Positions 37,483 through 48,668 of a DNA stretch of 64,000 nucleotides are shown here, one piece after another (position 1 is the stretch's first letter; each line of letters opens with the position of its first letter). The stretch is from Myxococcales bacterium (GTDB lineage Bacteria > Myxococcota_A > Bradymonadia > UBA7976 > UBA1532). The translations under genes and the position numbers were made by a program. Location: assembly GCA_020633465.1 (NCBI GenBank), contig JACKDN010000020.1, forward strand, positions 62,001 to 126,000. Reading direction: 5' to 3'. The notes beneath the pieces were generated by a model, which saw only the letters and a list, made by a program, of their open reading frames with translations, was not told the origin of the DNA and searched no databases.

Positions 37483-37808
37483 ACCAGGCCCTGGACCAGG
37501 CTCTCGAGCTTGGCCAGCGGGTTCGGCGGCATGCCGGTCATCTGGTTGGCCACCTGGCCCTTGTGGAACACCATGATCGCGGGGATGCCGCGGATGCCGA
37601 GCTGGCCGGCGATCCGCTGGTTGTCGTCCACGTTGACCTTGGCCACCTTCAGCTTGCCGGCGTACTTGGTGGCCAGCGTCTCGACGTGGGGGGCGATCGC
37701 GCGGCAGGGGCCGCACCAGGGGGCCCAGAAGTCGACCAGCACCGGCAGGTCGCTCTCGAGCACCTCGCTCTGGAAGTCGGCGTCGCTCACGTTCACGTAG
37801 GCGCCCAT
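37479..37808 (-). CDS. trxA: Thioredoxin
   Basis: A 109-residue thioredoxin with the active site WAPWCGPCRAIAPHVE, KVAKVNVDDN and the cis-Pro loop GIRGIPAIMVFHKGQ. It is a cytosolic disulfide reductase of normal length. The start at 37808 is preceded by AAGGAGAG at good spacing. It heads the sirC-hemX-hemACD run, so redox status and tetrapyrrole synthesis could share transcription. No distinct promoter hexamers are clear in the 70 bp between it and rodA. Confidence 0.95.
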   Translation of the reverse strand: MGAYVNVSDADFQSEVLESDLPVLVDFWAPWCGPCRAIAPHVETLATKYAGKLKVAKVNVDDNQRIAGQLGIRGIPAIMVFHKGQVANQMTGMPPNPLAKLESLVQGLV

Positions 37809-37879
37809 GCGCTCTCTCCTTCTCGTTGTCTCGGAATCCGAAGTTCGGGCGGCCCCCGACGGCTGCATCGGGGACGCGA

Positions 37880-38974
37880 TCAGAACACGGTACGTCGCAG
37901 GTTGATGTTCAGCAACAGGCCCAGCGCCGCCATGACGGTCAGCACCGACGTGCCCCCGTAGCTCATCAGGGGCAGCGTCACGCCGGTCACCGGCAACATG
38001 TTGAGCACCATGCCGATGTTCATCACCACGTGCCAGAAGATCAGGGCCCCGACGCCGACGGCGACGTGGCCCCCGAATTTGTCTCTCGCTTGAACCGCGC
38101 TGCGCAGCGCCGCGAGGATCAGGAACAGGTAGATGCCCAGCACCAGCGCGGCCCCCAGGAAGCCGTGCTCCTCGGCGAGGTGGGCGAAGACGAAGTCGGT
38201 GTGGTTCTCGGGCAGGAAGCCGCCCGCCACCTGGGTGCCGTCGCCGTGGCCCTTGCCGACCAGGCCGCCGCTGCCCACCGCCACGCGCGCCTGCCGCGCG
38301 TGCCAGCCCGCCCCGTGCATGTCGGCCTTGCCGTCCAGCAGCGTCAGCACGCGATCCTTCTGGTAGTCGCGCAGCACGAACGACCAGATCAGCGGCGCCG
38401 ACAGCACCGTCACCAGCAGCACCGACAGCATCGCGCGCTTCTCGAAGCGCTCGTAGGCCAGCATCGAGCCGCCGATGAACAGCAGCATCAGCGTGTGGCC
38501 CAGATCGGGCTCCTGCAGCACCAGGAACATCGGCACGCCCAGCAAGAGGCCCACCGGGATCAGATCGCGCAGGGTATAGCCGCCGGGGCGCGGTACCCGC
38601 TGGAACCAGCTGGCCAGCGTGAGGATGATCGCCAGCTTGGCCAGCTCGGAGGGCTGGAAGCCGACGAAGCCCAGGTCGAGCCACCGGCGCGAGCCGTTGA
38701 CCTCCTTGCCCACCGCCAGCACCAGCGCCAGCAGCAGCACGACGCCGCCGTAGAACACGGGCGCCATGCGCTGCAGGTTGCGGTAGTCGATCGCCGCGAC
38801 CGCGGCCATCACCCCGAGGCCGATGACCAGCCAGTACAGGTGCTTGAGGTACACCGTCGTGCCGGTGGCCATCGAGGTGCTGTGCAGGTTGACGACGCTG
38901 ACCGCCCCCAGCACCACCACCAGGCCCACCACCGTCCAGTCGATGCGCCCGACCGCGGCAGCGGCGCGGGTCAT
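37880..38974 (-). CDS. rodA: Peptidoglycan glycosyltransferase RodA (SEDS family)
   Basis: A 364-residue membrane protein with about ten hydrophobic segments. Family motifs include GSRRWLDLGFVGFQPSELAK, VLQEPDLGHTLMLLF, GDGTQVAGGFLPENHTDFVF and the final loop LPVTGVTLPLMSYGGTSVL. RodA polymerises lipid II glycan strands in the elongasome together with PBP2, encoded immediately upstream with an ATGA overlap. It is the last gene of the mre/mrd run. The length is normal. Confidence 0.95.
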   Translation of the reverse strand: MTRAAAAVGRIDWTVVGLVVVLGAVSVVNLHSTSMATGTTVYLKHLYWLVIGLGVMAAVAAIDYRNLQRMAPVFYGGVVLLLALVLAVGKEVNGSRRWLDLGFVGFQPSELAKLAIILTLASWFQRVPRPGGYTLRDLIPVGLLLGVPMFLVLQEPDLGHTLMLLFIGGSMLAYERFEKRAMLSVLLVTVLSAPLIWSFVLRDYQKDRVLTLLDGKADMHGAGWHARQARVAVGSGGLVGKGHGDGTQVAGGFLPENHTDFVFAHLAEEHGFLGAALVLGIYLFLILAALRSAVQARDKFGGHVAVGVGALIFWHVVMNIGMVLNMLPVTGVTLPLMSYGGTSVLTVMAALGLLLNINLRRTVF

Positions 38975-40875
38975 CGCGGCTTCGCCTCGTTTCGGGCGGT
39001 GGTGGTGAACACCTGCTCGATGCGCTGGTGGTAGGCCTCGATGATGCGGCGGGCCACCGGCGCGGCGTCCTTGCCGCCCGACCCCCCGTGCTCGAGGAAC
39101 ACCACGACCACCAGCTTCGGCGCCTCGTAGGGCGCGAAGGCGGCGAACCACGCGTGATCGCGATCCTGGAAGCGGTTGACCGCCTGGCGCATGTGGCCGC
39201 GCACGATCTTGCGCACCTGCGCGGTGCCCGTCTTGCCGGCCACCCGACCGCCGGCGACGGCCGCGAGGTGACCGGTGGCCAGCTCGGGATCGTTCACCGC
39301 CCGCTCGAGCGCCCGGTTCACCGCCAGGATGTGGTCCTCGTCGGCCTCGAGCGTGCCCACGGGCTTCGAGTCGTAGCGGCTGACCACGCGGCCGTCCTCG
39401 GTGCGGATGTGGTCGACCACCCGGGCGCGGTACAGCGTGCCGCCGTTGGCCAGCGCGCCGAAGGCCAGCGCCACCTGCAGCGGCGAGGTGCGCACGTCGC
39501 CCTGCCCGATGGCCGTCGACAGCGCCAGGCCGTGCTGGAAGCCGCCCTTCGTGTTGGCCTCGTGGTGGGCGCGGGTGGGCACGATGCCCGACTGCTCGCC
39601 GTTGATGCCCAGGCCCGGGCGCTCGCCGAAGCCGAAGCGCCGCGCGTAGGTGGCGAGGGTGTCGATGCCCAGCGCCTCGCCCAGCTTGTAGAAGTAGACG
39701 TCGGCCGAGGCGGCCATCGCGCCGTTCAGATCGACCGAGCCGTGCCCCGAGCGCTTGTGGCAGTGGAAGGTGCGGTTGCCGTACTCGTACGAGCCGGGGC
39801 TCTCGATGGGCTCCTCGGGGTCGAGGATGCCCTCCTCGAGCGCCGCGAGGGCGGTGACGACCTTGTAGACCGAGCCCGGGAAGTAGGCGTGGACGCTCTT
39901 GTCCAGCATCGGGTGGTAGGGGCTCTCGTCGACCTCGCGCTTGTGCTCGGTCGTCAGCCGGCCCGACCACAGGTTGGGGTCGAAGGACGGCTTGGACAGG
40001 ATGCCCCGCACCGTGCCGTCGCGCGGATCGATGACGACCGCCGCGCCCGACTCGTAGTCGGCCAGGGCGTCGTGCAGGATGCGCTGCACCTCGATGTCGA
40101 CGGTCAGCATGATGTCGTGCCCGCGCTCGGGCGGTCGCGACGACTGGATGGCGGCCATCGCCCGCTCGCCCCAGCCGTCGTCCTGCCGCGCGCCGCGGGC
40201 GTCGACCACGTAGCGCTCGAACCCGTCGCGGCCGGCCAGCACCGACTCGAAGCGGCGCTCGAGCCCGAAGCGGCCCAGCATCGAGTCCGCGCGGTAGCGC
40301 CCCTCGACGTCCTTCTCGAGCTCGCTGGCGGTGGGCTTGCCCAGGTAGCCGACCAGGTGGGCGCCGACGCGGCCCTCGGGGTACTCGCGCTGGTAGCGCA
40401 CCCGGATGGACAGGCCGTCGACCCGCGCGCGCAGCGCCTCGGCCACCGCGACGCGCTTGCGGTCGATGTCGCGCTCGATGCGGATGGCGCGGAAGCGCCA
40501 CATGCCCCGGGGCTCCTCGATGCGCTCGCGCAGGCGCACGAGGTCGAGCTCGTCGAGCTCGAGCACCTCGCGCAGGCCGGCGATGAGGCCGTCGAGATCC
40601 TTCACCTGGGCGGGCGTGACGTAGAGGTCGAAGCTGGGGCGGTTGACCGCCAGGACGCGGCCCTTGCGATCGTAGATGGTGCCGCGATCGGCGGGCAGCA
40701 CCACGGTGCGCACGAAGTTGCGGGTGGACGCCGCCTCGAGCTCGTCGCCCTCGAGCAGCTGCAGGTGGCCCAGCCGGAGGAACAGCACCGCGAACGCACC
40801 GACCGCCACCAAGGTGAGGCGCCGCGCACGCGCGCGGTAACCGACGGCCGATGAATCGAGGTAGACGTCCGACAT
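38971..40875 (-). CDS. mrdA: Penicillin-binding protein 2 (elongasome transpeptidase)
   Basis: A 634-residue class B penicillin-binding protein. One N-terminal membrane helix (LTLVAVGAFAVLFLRLGHLQ) precedes a pedestal domain with PADRGTIYDRKGRVLA. The transpeptidase has the SxxK serine in YFPGSVYKVVTALAAL, the second motif as SAD (AASADVYFYKLG, as in many PBP2s) and the KTG motif in AGKTGTAQV. It crosslinks peptidoglycan for lateral growth with RodA. I chose the ATG at 40875 since upstream codons are Arg/Ala-rich and the predicted promoter lies there. It has its own promoter, separating it from mreBCD. Confidence 0.95.
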   Translation of the reverse strand: MSDVYLDSSAVGYRARARRLTLVAVGAFAVLFLRLGHLQLLEGDELEAASTRNFVRTVVLPADRGTIYDRKGRVLAVNRPSFDLYVTPAQVKDLDGLIAGLREVLELDELDLVRLRERIEEPRGMWRFRAIRIERDIDRKRVAVAEALRARVDGLSIRVRYQREYPEGRVGAHLVGYLGKPTASELEKDVEGRYRADSMLGRFGLERRFESVLAGRDGFERYVVDARGARQDDGWGERAMAAIQSSRPPERGHDIMLTVDIEVQRILHDALADYESGAAVVIDPRDGTVRGILSKPSFDPNLWSGRLTTEHKREVDESPYHPMLDKSVHAYFPGSVYKVVTALAALEEGILDPEEPIESPGSYEYGNRTFHCHKRSGHGSVDLNGAMAASADVYFYKLGEALGIDTLATYARRFGFGERPGLGINGEQSGIVPTRAHHEANTKGGFQHGLALSTAIGQGDVRTSPLQVALAFGALANGGTLYRARVVDHIRTEDGRVVSRYDSKPVGTLEADEDHILAVNRALERAVNDPELATGHLAAVAGGRVAGKTGTAQVRKIVRGHMRQAVNRFQDRDHAWFAAFAPYEAPKLVVVVFLEHGGSGGKDAAPVARRIIEAYHQRIEQVFTTTARNEAKPR

Positions 40876-40933
40876 GCTGCCACTGGCGCCCGACGGGGCG
40901 TTTTCCCGGGGGTCCCGGGCAAAAAGTCGGGCC

Positions 40934-40962
40934 AACCTAGCAGATGCCGTCGGCCAGTCCAA
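40934..40962 (-). promoter_or_regulatory. Predicted promoter of mrdA-rodA
   Basis: Minus strand: -35 TTGGAC, exact 17-bp spacer, -10 TAGGTT. The leader would be about 50 nt before the ATG at 40875. It sits in the 193-bp gap after mreD, so PBP2/RodA can be transcribed independently of mreBCD. Confidence 0.6.
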
Positions 40963-41068
40963 CCGGTTGCGCCACCCGCGCACCCCCGGGCGGCCACCCC
41001 CGGGCGGCGGGCCACCGGGCGCGGATCGCGCGCGCCCCCGGCCCGGGCGGCTCGCCCGCCCGCGACCC

Positions 41069-41572
41069 CTAGAGGACGTCGCTCTCCGGGCGCCGGATCA
41101 GCAACGCCTCGAGCCGGTCGATCACCGGAAAGGCCAGGGGCAGCAGCAGGGCCGTGAGGGTGACCTGGGGCACGATCAGCGCCCCGATGCGGGCGGCCAG
41201 CGGGGTGCCCGCGAGGAAGACGCGGCTCAGCAGCGCCAGCAGGAAGAGGCTGAGCACGCCGCCGAGCGCGCCCAAGAGCAGGTTGCCCAGCAGCCCCCGG
41301 AAGCGCACCTGATTGGCCAGCGCCGTCGCCCCATAGAAAAGCAGCAGGGCGTGCAGCATGTGCAGGCCGAGCGGGCTGCCCTTGAAGCCGTCGGCCAGCG
41401 CCCCCAGCAACGCCACGACGCCGACGCCGGCGCCCCCGCGGTGGGTGCCGACGTAGATGACGAGCACGGTCAGCAGATCCGGCGCCCACGCGTCCAGCGA
41501 CAGGGCCTCGCGCAGGAACAGCTCGCCGCACAGCGCGGCCAGGCCCAACAGCAGGGGCAGCAGCACGCTCAT
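41069..41572 (-). CDS. mreD: Rod shape-determining protein MreD
   Basis: A 167-residue, strongly hydrophobic protein with five to six membrane segments. Its position after mreC and its length and topology match MreD. Helpful stretches are APDLLTVLVIYVGTHRG and LADGFKGSPLGLHML, the latter resembling the conserved substrate-like loop of the family. It overlaps mreC through ATGA. MreD is a membrane component of the elongasome that modulates MreC. Confidence 0.9.
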   Translation of the reverse strand: MSVLLPLLLGLAALCGELFLREALSLDAWAPDLLTVLVIYVGTHRGGAGVGVVALLGALADGFKGSPLGLHMLHALLLFYGATALANQVRFRGLLGNLLLGALGGVLSLFLLALLSRVFLAGTPLAARIGALIVPQVTLTALLLPLAFPVIDRLEALLIRRPESDVL

Positions 41573-42441
41573 GGCTCGGGCGCCTCGTAATCCTTGCCGT
41601 CGGCGGTGAGGCCGGTGGGGCCCAGCACGATGAAGACCTCGTCGAGGGCGCCGAGATCGACCAACGGGCGCACCGTCGCGTTCTGGAAGGGGCCCGACAC
41701 GTCCCCGCCCACCGCCGCGACCTCGCCGACGACCAGCCCGCGCGGGTAGCGGCCGTCGTCGCCGGTGGTCAGCACGCGCTCGCCGCCGACCGCCTTCACC
41801 GAGCGCTGCAGGTACTCCAGCTTGGCCGCGTACCGATCCTGCTCGCCGGTGCCCACCGCCACGCCGCGCGCGCGGCTCTTCTCGAGCACGACGTCGATGG
41901 CGCTGCGCGGATCGGTCACCAGCAGCACCTCGGCGCGGCTGCCGGTCAGCGTGCGCACCTGCCCGACGACGCCGCCCGGGGCGATGACCGGCATGCCCTC
42001 GGTGATCGCGCCGTCGCCGACCTCGAGCTCGAGGCTCAGCACCCGGAAGTAGGCGCTGGTGCTGCGGGCCACCACCTTGGCGGCCCGCAGGCGGAGATCC
42101 TTGCGGCGATCACCCAGATCGAGCAGCCGGCGCAGGCGATCGTTCTCGGCCTGCAGATCGGCCGCCTGGGCCGCCTGGGCCTGCAGGGCGCGCAGCTTCG
42201 CCTGCAGGGCCTTGTTGTCCTCGCGCACGTCGCGCAGATCGGCGTAATCGAGCCAGACGCCGCGCACCGCGTGGCCGGCCGAGGTCGTCACCCCCTGCAG
42301 GGGGGCGAGCGCGGCGACCACCGCGCGCCCGATGGGGCCGGGGGCCTGCCCGCGCCGATCGAACTGCAGCAGGGCGAGGCTGAGCAGCACCAGCAGCACC
42401 CCGGCGATCCAGGGGCGCCGGGTGGGCGTCGACTTGCGCAT
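41569..42441 (-). CDS. mreC: Rod shape-determining protein MreC
   Basis: A 290-residue bitopic protein. It has a short cytoplasmic start, one membrane helix (WIAGVLLVLLSLALLQF), a periplasmic coiled coil (about 70-115, DNKALQAKLRALQAQAAQAA) and the beta-barrel MreC domain with ITEGMPVIAPGGVVGQV and AEVLLVTDPRSAIDVVLEKS. It links MreB filaments to PBP2. It lies 23 bp after mreB, and its stop overlaps the mreD start. Confidence 0.95.
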   Translation of the reverse strand: MRKSTPTRRPWIAGVLLVLLSLALLQFDRRGQAPGPIGRAVVAALAPLQGVTTSAGHAVRGVWLDYADLRDVREDNKALQAKLRALQAQAAQAADLQAENDRLRRLLDLGDRRKDLRLRAAKVVARSTSAYFRVLSLELEVGDGAITEGMPVIAPGGVVGQVRTLTGSRAEVLLVTDPRSAIDVVLEKSRARGVAVGTGEQDRYAAKLEYLQRSVKAVGGERVLTTGDDGRYPRGLVVGEVAAVGGDVSGPFQNATVRPLVDLGALDEVFIVLGPTGLTADGKDYEAPEP

Positions 42442-42464
42442 TCAGCAGGAGGGCCGGCCGGGCG

Positions 42465-45375
<2,911 letters not shown>

Positions 45376-45461
45376 GTCGTCCGGCAGGGCGACGACCCGT
45401 CGCCCCGCGCCCGCCCCGTCGCCCGCCCGTCGTCTCCGCGCGCGAGCCCGACCCCGGCGGC

Positions 45462-46664
45462 TCAGCCGGTGGCCAGCCGGCGCAGGCGATTCAGCTCCAT
45501 CCGACCCAGGGTGCCGCTGCGCAGGAAGCGCATGCGCAGCGCCGCGGCCTCGCGCACCGCGCGCGACCGATCCATCACCGCGAAGTGGCGCACCAGGCGG
45601 TCGAGCGTCGCGGCCACCCGGCGGGCGTCGCCCTCGGCGTAGGCCCGGGCGACGTCCTCGACCCACGCGACGCCCTCGACGCGCTCCTGCGCGGCGCGCA
45701 CCGCGGCCTCGACGGTGGCCGCCTCGGCCGGATCGAGGGTGCAGCCGTGCAGGCCGTCCACCTTGGCCGACGCGGCGTCGGTGCGGTGGCCGGCGGTCAA
45801 CTCGAACAGCCGATAGCGCCCGATGCGGCGGCGCGGCAGGGTGCCGGTCAGCAGGAAGGTCGGGGCGTCGTCCCGGGCCAGCGGGCCGACCTCGAGGCGC
45901 ACCGTGCGCTCGTCGGGCCCCAGGCGCAGGGTGCGCAGGAAGAGCGGGCGCGGCGCGACGCGGAACAGCCGCTGGGGCTGGAACAGCGAGGTCAACTTCA
46001 GCTCGAGCCGGACGTCCAGCAGGCGCTGAGCGCGCAGGGTGGCGAGCCGGCGCTCGAGCGCCTCGGCGCAGGCGACCGGCTCGGCCACGTCGGTCAGCAT
46101 CACCTCGCCGCCGTCCAGGTTGGCCAGCCGCGTCAAGAGGCCCAGATCGGCGGTGGGATGGGCGCACAGGACGTCGATGCCGACGCTGCGCTCGTCGAGC
46201 TCGGCCGCGGCGGCCAGGATGTCCTCGTAGGACTCGGACAGGGGGCCGTGCACCGCGACCAGCAGGCGGGCCGCCGCGTCGGCGGGCCGGGCGGCCAGCG
46301 CGCGCGCGCCCTCGCGCAGGGCCTCGGCCAGCGAGCGGGCGTGGGGCAGCGTCTCGGCCGCCAGGGCGTCCGCGAGCAGGCGCGGCGGGCCGCCGCCCAC
46401 CCACCGGGCGCGCTCGCTCGGCCCGCCCGCGTCCAGGGCCGCCGCGAGGGCTGCCCGCTGCTGGGACGCGGCGGTCCCGCGCACGGCGCCCACCTGGGCG
46501 AAGGCCCAGTGCAGCGGCGCCACCGGCCAGTCGTCGGCGGCGGCGTCCCGCACGGTCAAGAGGACGCCCACCTCGGTGCCGGGATCGGCGACCGAGCCCA
46601 CCGGCGGGTTGATCAGCCAGGTGACGCCCAGGGGCGGTGCGTCGCGGGGGGCGTCGGTGCCCAC
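45462..46664 (-). CDS. vWA-like protein lacking MIDAS, partner of the PP2C fusion
   Basis: A 400-residue protein starting at a GTG that directly follows the TGA of the PP2C fusion gene, so the two are co-translated. Residues about 90-220 read like a vWA fold (RLLVAVHGPLSESYEDIL, GIDVLCAHPTADLGLLTRLA, GGEVMLTDVAE). The DxSxS metal site is replaced by AVHGPLSE, so the usual metal adhesion site is absent. After it come beta-rich segments (LFRVAPRPLFLRTLRLGPD, PTFLLTGTLPRRRIGRYR) and C-terminal helices. vWA proteins are often paired with PP2C phosphatases and kinase-like proteins. No signal peptide. The assignment is moderate; a specific function is not claimed. Confidence 0.6.
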   Translation of the reverse strand: MGTDAPRDAPPLGVTWLINPPVGSVADPGTEVGVLLTVRDAAADDWPVAPLHWAFAQVGAVRGTAASQQRAALAAALDAGGPSERARWVGGGPPRLLADALAAETLPHARSLAEALREGARALAARPADAAARLLVAVHGPLSESYEDILAAAAELDERSVGIDVLCAHPTADLGLLTRLANLDGGEVMLTDVAEPVACAEALERRLATLRAQRLLDVRLELKLTSLFQPQRLFRVAPRPLFLRTLRLGPDERTVRLEVGPLARDDAPTFLLTGTLPRRRIGRYRLFELTAGHRTDAASAKVDGLHGCTLDPAEAATVEAAVRAAQERVEGVAWVEDVARAYAEGDARRVAATLDRLVRHFAVMDRSRAVREAAALRMRFLRSGTLGRMELNRLRRLATG

Positions 46665-48590
46665 TCAGTCGGCCTCCGGCGCGTCGAAGCGCAGCACGAT
46701 GCAGGAGATGTTGTCGCCGCCGCCGCCGCGGTTGGCCAGCACCATCAGCTCGAAGGCGGCCCAGGGCGCGCCCGGCGCCTGCCGCACCCCCTCGAGGATG
46801 CGCGCCTCGGCGTCCTCCTCGTCGAAGCCGGCGTAATCGGGGATGCCGTCGCTGCACAGCACCAGCGTGTCGCCGGGCAGGACGGTCAGGGTGCGCACGT
46901 CCGGCTGCAGCGGCACCGGCACCAGGGCGCCCTCGGCGTCCTTCTCGAACTCGCCGACGCAGCGAATCAGGGCGTTGGCCGCCGGCACGCCGCGGGCCAC
47001 CGTCGGGGGCCGGCCCATGCGGATCAGCTGCGTGGCCAGGTTGTGATCGACCATCAGCGAGCTGATGTGCCCGTCGCGCAGCAGATAGATGCGGCTGTCG
47101 CCGATCGACGCGAGCGTCACCCGGTTGGCGTCGAGCAGGGCGGTGACCGCGGTGGCGGCCATGATGCCCTCGGGCGGCCCCGGGAAGCGCGGATACTCGG
47201 CCCGCACCAGCTCGCCGATGCGGGCGTTGGCGGCGTCCATCATCCCGCGCAGCATGCCCTGGCGCGCGGCCTCGGCCTCGGGCAGGCGGGGGCTGGGATC
47301 GAGCGGCCGGCCGTCGAGGGTCTCGTCCAGATCCAGGGCGTCCCCGCGCTCGCCGCCGTCGCCGTCCACGAAGCGGCCGTGCACGATGCCCCGCCACAGC
47401 TCGAGGGCCTCGTCGCGCACGCAGCCGCTGGCGATGTCGCCCGTGCCGTACTCCGAGATGCTGACGCCGTCGCTGACCACGAACAGGCCCACCGCCGAGT
47501 CGGCGTGGTAGGCGAGGAACAGGTCGTCCTGGTTCTGGGGCGAGTACTGGCCCTTCAGGACGCCGATGTGCAGCTCGTGGCCCACGTCCAGCGACAGCAC
47601 GCGCCGACCGGCCGCGCGCCGGGCGGCGACGGAGTCGAGGGCCACGTCGAGCGCCTCGAGCAGGGCGCCGGCGTCGGCGTAGCGCCGCGTGGGCAGGGGC
47701 GAGGTGGCGCGGCGGGCCACCGCCGCCAGCTCGGGCGGGACGTCCTCGTGGAACAGGTGCGGCGCCGGCAGCCGATCCTCGACGCCGCCGGCCTCGGCGA
47801 AGGGCGCGACGCGGGCGAGCGCGTAGTAGAGGGCCGCGCCGACGAAGAAGACGTCGGCGCGGGCGTCGACGACGCCGCCGCAGCGACCGTGCACCTCGGG
47901 CGCTGCGTACCCGCGCACCGCGCGGCGGCGACCGGGCGGGCGCGGCCCGTCGATCAGCTCGAAGGGCCGCTGGGGCTGGCGCAGGTAGCAGCGCCCCTCG
48001 TCGTCCACCAGCACCTCGCCGGGATCGGCGCCGCCGAGGAAACGGCCGCTCTGGTGCAAGGCGGCGAAGCGGCGCGCGAGCGGCAGCGCCCAGCGATGCA
48101 CCAGGGTGACGGCGTCGGTCGACGCGGGATCGGCGAGCACCTCGGTCAGGCCCTCGGCGACGCTGGGGGCGTCGGGCAGGCGCGTGACCTGGACCAGCGC
48201 GTCGTCGGTGCGCAGCTCGAAGGTGGGCGGCAGGGCCAGATCACCCAGGGCGGCGCGCGCGTCCGCGCGGGCGGCCAGCACGCCGTCGGGATCACCGCGC
48301 CGCACCACCAGCACCTCGAAGCGGTGCCCCTCGGCGTCGTCGGCCAGGTAGCGCCAGGCGTGGGACTCACCGAAGAGGGGCGCGCGGATCTCGATGTGCT
48401 GCCCGTCGGCGTCGACCCCGTCGCCGACGCCCGGCCAGGGGGGCACGGGCGGCGCCGGTCGGGCCCGCTCGTAGCCGCAGTGAGGGCAGTACTTCCCCGG
48501 CACCGGGGCGCCGCAGGCCAGGCAGGGGCTCGCCGCCGCGCCGTCCGCGCGCACGTCGGACGTGGTGTCGGTCTCCGGTGCCCGAGCCAC
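46665..48590 (-). CDS. Zinc-ribbon / pseudokinase / PP2C phosphatase fusion
   Basis: A 641-residue multidomain protein. Residues 23-40 form a zinc ribbon (CLACGAPV and CPHCGY). Residues about 70-310 resemble a Ser/Thr kinase C-lobe with ALHQSGRFLGGADPGEVLVD, GYAAPEVHGR and ADVFFVGAALYYALARVAPF. However, the HRD catalytic Asp and the DFG motif are missing, so it is probably a pseudokinase. Residues about 320-640 form a PP2C phosphatase with NQDDLF, VVSDGVSISEYGTGD, IGDSRIYLLRDG, CSDGIPDY and GGGDNISCIVLRF. The metal-binding Asp residues are present but the usual GMGG is altered. The GTG at 48590 has GGAGGATCC in front. Probably a phosphatase whose pseudokinase domain senses a partner. Confidence 0.8.
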   Translation of the reverse strand: MARAPETDTTSDVRADGAAASPCLACGAPVPGKYCPHCGYERARPAPPVPPWPGVGDGVDADGQHIEIRAPLFGESHAWRYLADDAEGHRFEVLVVRRGDPDGVLAARADARAALGDLALPPTFELRTDDALVQVTRLPDAPSVAEGLTEVLADPASTDAVTLVHRWALPLARRFAALHQSGRFLGGADPGEVLVDDEGRCYLRQPQRPFELIDGPRPPGRRRAVRGYAAPEVHGRCGGVVDARADVFFVGAALYYALARVAPFAEAGGVEDRLPAPHLFHEDVPPELAAVARRATSPLPTRRYADAGALLEALDVALDSVAARRAAGRRVLSLDVGHELHIGVLKGQYSPQNQDDLFLAYHADSAVGLFVVSDGVSISEYGTGDIASGCVRDEALELWRGIVHGRFVDGDGGERGDALDLDETLDGRPLDPSPRLPEAEAARQGMLRGMMDAANARIGELVRAEYPRFPGPPEGIMAATAVTALLDANRVTLASIGDSRIYLLRDGHISSLMVDHNLATQLIRMGRPPTVARGVPAANALIRCVGEFEKDAEGALVPVPLQPDVRTLTVLPGDTLVLCSDGIPDYAGFDEEDAEARILEGVRQAPGAPWAAFELMVLANRGGGGDNISCIVLRFDAPEAD

Positions 48591-48619
48591 GGATCCTCCG
48601 CGCGGGTTGAGGTGCGGCG

Positions 48620-48648
48620 ATGCTAAGTCAATCGACCGGCCCCATCAA
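48620..48648 (-). promoter_or_regulatory. Predicted promoter of the pseudokinase-PP2C operon
   Basis: Minus strand: -35 TTGATG, exact 17-bp spacer, -10 TAGCAT. The leader is about 23 nt before the GTG at 48590. It lies just after the histidine kinase gene ending at 48669. Confidence 0.6.
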
Positions 48649-48668
48649 CCGGGACGGTCCCTCACCGA

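Noticed and set aside
45377..45402. Terminator hairpin after the PpiD-like gene (GGTCGTC / GACGACC)
   Set aside because: The stem is only 7 bp with a 9-nt loop and no T-tract; not strong enough to annotate.
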